From JALONO01 sp038209965 (GTDB lineage: Bacteria > Bacteroidota > Bacteroidia > Cytophagales > Thermoflexibacteraceae), in assembly GCA_038209965.1 (NCBI GenBank), contig JBBQXF010000095.1, forward strand, positions 1 to 18,715: 18,715 nucleotides of DNA. Direction: 5' to 3'. Of this stretch, positions 15,422-18,715 are shown in pieces. A program made the position numbers and the translations under genes. Each line of letters begins with the position of its first letter. The stretch's first letter is position 1. The notes beneath the pieces were generated by a model, which was not told where the DNA came from, did no database searches, and worked only from the letters and a program-made list of their open reading frames with translations.

Positions 15422-15962
15422 ATTGAAGTTGGTTTCTGGCTAGTGGAAATCACCAAAGTTTAATACCTTGCCGATGATCAACAACTTACCTATTTCTCCG
15501 GAATTGGATTGAAAAGCAACAACCTCATAAGTCGAGAGCCACTCCATTTCTTGAAGAATAAGCAGAAAATAAGTTTATTGAGCGTATAAAACTGATTGGA
15601 ATAATTTTTAACTTATTGATTGTTAAAGTACAAATACTTTAATTTTATTTTGGCAACACTTAACTGAAACTGGCCCGAGGCCAAAGCAGTGAATCCCGAA
15701 AATCGCGATCGACTTTTGATCTTGGGACAAATATTCATCAAAAATTCAATTGGCATTGCTTAGAATACCAATTTAGATTGCCAATTTTGCCGAGCCATTT
15801 TTCAGGGAGCAAACTTAGCGACGGGAGGCCCTAACGATTGCCAACCATTCATACCGGCTGCGACAAAGAGCTGTCCGGCAACCGTCTGTTGCCCGCACGG
15901 GAAAGCCAATGAAACGAAGTCGGCGCCACTGGCGCATCATCAAAAAAACACGCAAGAAAAAA
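15422..15962. other. Gene-poor leader region with two inverted repeats
   Basis: No gene is visible. TTAAAGTA-CAAA-TACTTTAA (15623-15642) is a perfect 8-bp AT-only hairpin followed by TTTTATTTT. AATTGGCA (15748-15755) and TGCCAATT (15779-15786) form another inverted repeat, possibly an operator. The last 54 bases are in frame with the downstream gene and rich in Arg and Lys codons, but are more likely its leader. Confidence 0.4.
15623..15642 (+). terminator. AT-only hairpin followed by a T-rich tract
   Basis: The 8-bp arms TTAAAGTA and TACTTTAA enclose CAAA and are followed by TTTTATTTT. The form is that of an intrinsic terminator, but without G-C pairs the stem is weak, so it could equally be a regulatory palindrome. 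Confidence 0.35.
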
Positions 15963-17651
15963 ATGCTAGAACTGACCCGCGCCCAAGAATCTAGGGCCGC
16001 TATTGAAAAACTTTACATAGAAATGCGCCACTTGTTCAACCGGGGGTTCTACAAGCCATTTGGCGTATCGGGCCGCGAGGTGAACGAAGCCCTGCTGTCG
16101 CTCCGGCCAGAAATTTATGGCTCGATCAACGATGCCAAAAAAGTGGAGCTCGACGGCCTCGTGTATGTGATCGACCGCCTGCCCAAGGGAATCGAGGAGT
16201 GCCGCTACGTGCGGTTCATCACCGAAGAAGGCTACCAAGCTTCCAGCTTTGCGCCAGTGATCCCGCCCAAGCGGGTCCGCAATTGTTATCGGGTGGACAA
16301 AAGCCTGATGCTAATGGAAATCACCCGGGGCCGCAGCGAGATCTATGATTCACTCACCCACTTGACATTTTTATACAACGAGGCAGAAAAAATTCGCCGC
16401 CGGGCAGTAGACGACAAGACCCGGATGAATTTTTCGCGGGAATGGATCAAATTGGAAGAAATTATCCGGGGCGAAGAAACCATCACCGAACACAACAAGG
16501 ACATTGCCTTCACCTACCTCAGCACCCTGCTGGGCCGCACTTTTGAAGAAACCAAACTGGCTTACGAGCGGTTAGAGCAAAATCCGGCCAGCAACAACGG
16601 CCTGTTCCATGTCGTTTATTGGTTGGGCAAAATTGCCATTGATGAGTTTGGCGATGGAAAAGACCGGGAAATAAGTTTTTCGCCCGCCCTGCGGGACCGC
16701 ATCGGCCACCACATCTACGGCGAGCGCTGGGCCACCAGCATCAAAAACTTGCTGGCCGAAGAGGGGCTCCTCGATCGCCCGCTGCATATCATCAGCGCCA
16801 ACCCGCACAGTGTGCTCAACAGCCTGTTTGCTCACCCAGCCTTGCGCGATACTTACGGCAACCTGAGCCAAGAGGAATATGCGCTGGAACTGAGCCGGCC
16901 CGACAAAAAGATAATCCGCCGGGAAGTGGAACAGTTTAGCGAGTTTCATGGCATGTTCTACCTCTATGAAAACTCAGGGGCCAATATCCCGGTACAAATA
17001 TTTGACACGGCCAAACTGCCTTGGGAAGCACTTCACCCTGCGCTTAACTGCAACCGCGAACGGCTCCAGCGCGAAAAACCGATCATTTTGGTGATGGACT
17101 ATGCTTTTGGCGAGCAGGCCTACGAAACACTGGACGAACTGCTCAAGCCCCACCGTTCTGAAAGTGGCCAAACCCGGCTCAATGTGGTGTCTATTTCCAT
17201 CATGGGCAAGGCCGGGATTTTGGAAGGCGACAAGGGCGATCTGATGATCCCCACTTCGCACGTGTTTGAGGGCACGGCCGACAATTACCCATTTGTCAAT
17301 GATTTTACCAAAGCTGATTTCGAGGGGTGTGGCCTCCAAGTATTCGAGGGGGCAATGATCACTGTGCTGGGCACGTCGCTCCAAAACCGCGATGTGCTGT
17401 CTTACTTTAAGCACTCCTCATGGGCCGCCGTGGGGCTGGAAATGGAGGGTGCGCACTACCAAAAAGCCATTCAGGCCGCCGCCCAAGTGCGCAAGCATAT
17501 CCGCCAAGACGTGATCCTGCGCTATGCCTACTATGCCTCGGACAACCCACTGGTGACTGGCGGCACTTTGGCCTCGGGCAGCTTGGGAATGGTGGGGGTG
17601 CGACCGACCTACTTGATCACCGAAAAAATCCTCAATCGGATCTTGGGATAA
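15963..17651 (+). CDS. DUF6909-like protein with nucleoside-phosphorylase-type C-terminal domain
   Basis: The product is a 562-aa soluble protein from the ATG at 15963 (MLELTRAQESRAAIEKL). The frame is open to an ATG at 15909, but those 18 residues are nearly all basic and unlike the rest. The N-terminal part (about 1-200) is helical with a conserved look: RHLFNRGFYKPFGVSG, LRPEIYGSINDAKKVELDG, LPKGIEECRYVRF. I recall such proteins as DUF6909, a Bacteroidota family of unknown function. Residues about 340-562 carry features of the purine nucleoside phosphorylase/MTAN/AMP nucleosidase superfamily: GKAGILEGDKGDLMIPTSHV at 415, the ribose-binding-type EMEG at 493-496, and ASDNPL with the likely catalytic Asp at 527. 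Enzyme activity on a nucleoside or nucleotide is an inference. No neighbour supports a pathway. Confidence 0.75.
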   Translation: MLELTRAQESRAAIEKLYIEMRHLFNRGFYKPFGVSGREVNEALLSLRPEIYGSINDAKKVELDGLVYVIDRLPKGIEECRYVRFITEEGYQASSFAPVIPPKRVRNCYRVDKSLMLMEITRGRSEIYDSLTHLTFLYNEAEKIRRRAVDDKTRMNFSREWIKLEEIIRGEETITEHNKDIAFTYLSTLLGRTFEETKLAYERLEQNPASNNGLFHVVYWLGKIAIDEFGDGKDREISFSPALRDRIGHHIYGERWATSIKNLLAEEGLLDRPLHIISANPHSVLNSLFAHPALRDTYGNLSQEEYALELSRPDKKIIRREVEQFSEFHGMFYLYENSGANIPVQIFDTAKLPWEALHPALNCNRERLQREKPIILVMDYAFGEQAYETLDELLKPHRSESGQTRLNVVSISIMGKAGILEGDKGDLMIPTSHVFEGTADNYPFVNDFTKADFEGCGLQVFEGAMITVLGTSLQNRDVLSYFKHSSWAAVGLEMEGAHYQKAIQAAAQVRKHIRQDVILRYAYYASDNPLVTGGTLASGSLGMVGVRPTYLITEKILNRILG

Positions 17652-17676
17652 GTCGGACATCAAGCCAGTGGCACAT

Positions 17677-17811
17677 TCATTGGTCGGGAAAACCTGGGAT
17701 CGCTGAGTTCATCCGCTCAAACCTATCAATTAGAAGGTTTGATGTAGCGTATACCCCCCAAATCACCAATAGAATCAGCAGCATGGCGAACAAAAGCCCA
17801 ATGCCCGCCAC
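17677..17811 (-). CDS. Possible 44-aa single-pass membrane peptide
   Basis: From a GTG at 17809-17811 the minus strand reads one very hydrophobic segment (residues 2-20, AGIGLLFAMLLILLVIWGV). A short polar tail with charged residues (LLIDRFERMNS) follows and ends FPDQ before the TGA. An ATG at residue 10 is an alternative start. A TAG directly precedes the GTG. The amphipathic layout is that of small membrane proteins, but it could also be the remnant of a larger membrane gene. It converges with the DUF6909-like gene, with 25 bp between the stop codons. Confidence 0.35.
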   Translation of the reverse strand: MAGIGLLFAMLLILLVIWGVYATSNLLIDRFERMNSAIPGFPDQ

Positions 17812-17887
17812 CTACTGAAGAATTGGTGGCCCGCCTCGGTATAGGTTTCGGATCGATGATCTTTGTGCTGGCAGAGTACTGAGGCAA

Positions 17888-17924
17888 CCCCCTATACTTG
17901 ACATAGTGAACACTACATAGGGGG
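17888..17924. repeat. Nested inverted repeat
   Basis: Outer arms CCCCCTAT (17888-17895) and ATAGGGGG (17917-17924) are perfect over 8 bp. The loop contains a second palindrome, TAGTG-AA-CACTA. No T-run follows. The nested palindromes could be an operator, an RNA element or a remnant mobile-element end. Confidence 0.6.
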
Positions 17925-18093
17925 ATTTACCCATTATTTCTTCCAGAATGATCACCGCGAGCAATAGCGGATCCACCAGCTAAGCTTTGACCCACTGCCC
18001 AGTAAATTTTTTTGAGTTTTAGTCAATAAAGCCGAATAGATAGTCCAAAGCCGCGGGTATTTAAACCTGGTCAGCTTTCATGGGTTAATGTCA

Positions 18094-18141
18094 GGTAAAA
18101 TTTTTACCCCGTTGTTGGTGTTAGCGAAGCTTACCAACAAC
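18094..18141. repeat. Two adjacent palindromes/hairpins
   Basis: GGTAAAA/TTTTACC (18094-18100 and 18102-18108, one central base) is followed after two bases by GTTGTTGGT/ACCAACAAC (18111-18119 and 18133-18141). The loop of the second forms a further 3-bp pairing, AGC-GAA-GCT. A structured RNA or a recombination or regulatory site is possible. Confidence 0.55.
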
Positions 18142-18281
18142 AAAGCAGAGATAAAGCTCCTCGTTTTTTGCCTGCCCAAGCAAGCTGGCAAATGCGTTCA
18201 ATCGAAACACCAGTTAACCCGTTTTTCTTTGTACTTGGACACCGGAGCATCTTACTGGGTATTGCTCATGGGTTTGGCTAT

Positions 18282-18303
18282 TTTGGTTCTCGGTAAAACC
18301 AAA
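18282..18303. repeat. Inverted repeat near the kinase gene end
   Basis: TTTGGTT (18282-18288) and AACCAAA (18297-18303) form a perfect 7-bp inverted repeat around an 8-nt loop, 58 bases beyond the kinase stop codon. It lies where a minus-strand terminator would be expected, but no U-tract follows on that strand. Confidence 0.45.
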
Positions 18304-18360
18304 GATAACCCCCGGCTGTACTTTACAAAAATTGGTGCCGTGGAGGTGTCATTCCCAGCA

Positions 18361-18715
18361 TCAAGCAGTTGCCATTGGCAATGAAAACGTAAATGTACTC
18401 CCTTCTCCTTTTGTACTGTTTACCCAAATTTCGCCGCCATTTTTTGCTACAATTTCCTGACAAAGTTGCAAGCCTAAACCTGTACCTTTTTCGCCACTTG
18501 TGCCATGAGTGGTAAAATTTTGGTTTTTCTTGAACAATTTAGCGGTTTGTTCTTTGGTCATACCTACTCCATTGTCTGTGATGCTAATTTCTATGTTTGT
18601 TTGTTTTTGTTGTGTTTGTACTTTTATTTGCCCTCCTTTGGGTGTAAATTTGATGGCATTATTAATAAGATTTCGCAACAACAAACGGAAATGATTTTCA
18701 TCTGCCCATACAAAT
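18361..18715 (-). CDS. Sensor histidine kinase, C-terminal HATPase_c domain (partial, runs off the right edge)
   Basis: The last 117 codons of a histidine kinase are present. The frame is open to the window edge and reads FVWADENHFRLLLRNL, so the true start lies outside. All ATP-binding boxes are seen in order: the N box (NLINNAIKFTPKGG), the G1 box (DNGVGM), an F-box region (KLFKKNQNFTTHGTSGEKG), the G2 box (GTGLGLQLC), and the closing GGEIWVNSTKGEGSTFTFSLP. This is the catalytic domain that phosphorylates the conserved His of the dimerisation domain. The input domain and partner regulator are not visible. The DNA is AT-richer than the core of the window. Confidence 0.95.
   Translation of the reverse strand, partial: FVWADENHFRLLLRNLINNAIKFTPKGGQIKVQTQQKQTNIEISITDNGVGMTKEQTAKLFKKNQNFTTHGTSGEKGTGLGLQLCQEIVAKNGGEIWVNSTKGEGSTFTFSLPMATA

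Larger units (their letters stand above)
17652..18360. other. Gene-poor, hairpin-rich stretch
   Basis: Apart from a possible 44-aa membrane peptide on the minus strand (17677-17811), I see no convincing gene. The open frame at 18088-18384 on the plus strand has no recognisable content and overlaps the kinase end. The stretch holds inverted repeats at 17888-17924, 18094-18108, 18111-18141 and 18282-18303. Confidence 0.45.

Noticed and set aside
15909..15962. Upstream extension of the DUF6909-like gene to an earlier ATG
   Set aside because: The 18 extra residues are almost all Arg, Lys and His, unlike the rest, and the A-rich context before the ATG at 15963 looks like a Bacteroidota start.
17817..17879. 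Plus-strand fragment ending LGIGFGSMIFVLAEY
   Set aside because: It looks like a membrane-protein tail, but has only about 20 residues and no start, so it cannot be supported as a gene or remnant.
18088..18384. 98-codon plus-strand open frame before the kinase gene
   Set aside because: It has no recognisable domain, runs through three hairpins and overlaps the certain kinase 3' end on the other strand.

Overview
The window looks like part of a Bacteroidota chromosome, most like the Cytophagales/Cytophagia side of the phylum. The grounds are the gene families: a TPR-transmembrane-SpoIIE phosphatase with the typical coiled-coil linker, an EnvC-like LytM protein without zinc ligands, a Bacteroidota-type CcmB, a YitT/DUF2179 protein, a DUF4230 protein, a DUF6909-like protein and a decayed Porin_O_P-type porin. 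A-rich start contexts and promoter candidates of the TTTG / TAnnTTTG type agree with this. The core (about 2.4-17.7 kb) is visibly GC-richer than the two ends (417-2048 and 18361-18715), which suggests a mosaic.

Layout. 1-153: possible 3' tail of a gene entering from the left. 417-2048 (minus strand): two AT-rich genes, a YitT-family membrane protein and a small unknown protein, in flanks rich in short inverted repeats. 2538-3336: a porin pseudogene broken by several frameshifts and a large internal deletion, with a fossil promoter. 3405-9149 (plus): a 1430-aa AsmA/DUF748-like envelope protein followed by a secreted coiled-coil LytM (EnvC-like) protein. 9151-11881 (minus): ccmB, convergent with the EnvC-like gene at a 1-bp gap, behind a TPR/SpoIIE phosphatase gene. 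12155-14165 (plus): groES-groEL, closed by a textbook terminator with a UUCG tetraloop. 14732-15352 (plus): a membrane-anchored DUF4230 protein with an unusually good Shine-Dalgarno sequence. 15963-17651 (plus): a DUF6909-like protein whose C-terminal third carries nucleoside-phosphorylase-type motifs. 17652-18360: a hairpin-rich gene-poor stretch with a possible 44-aa membrane peptide. 18361-18715 (minus): C-terminal ATPase domain of a sensor histidine kinase running off the right edge.

How the genes fit together. The AsmA-like and EnvC-like genes may form an envelope unit (lipid transfer and peptidoglycan hydrolase activation). CcmB serves cytochrome c maturation, the SpoIIE protein is a signalling phosphatase, and GroES/GroEL is housekeeping. 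I see no CRISPR array, rRNA, tRNA, transposase or complete defence system. The items most worth following up are the DUF6909-like putative N-glycosidase/phosphorylase, the AsmA-EnvC pairing, the flanks of the two AT-rich genes and the hairpin cluster near the right end.
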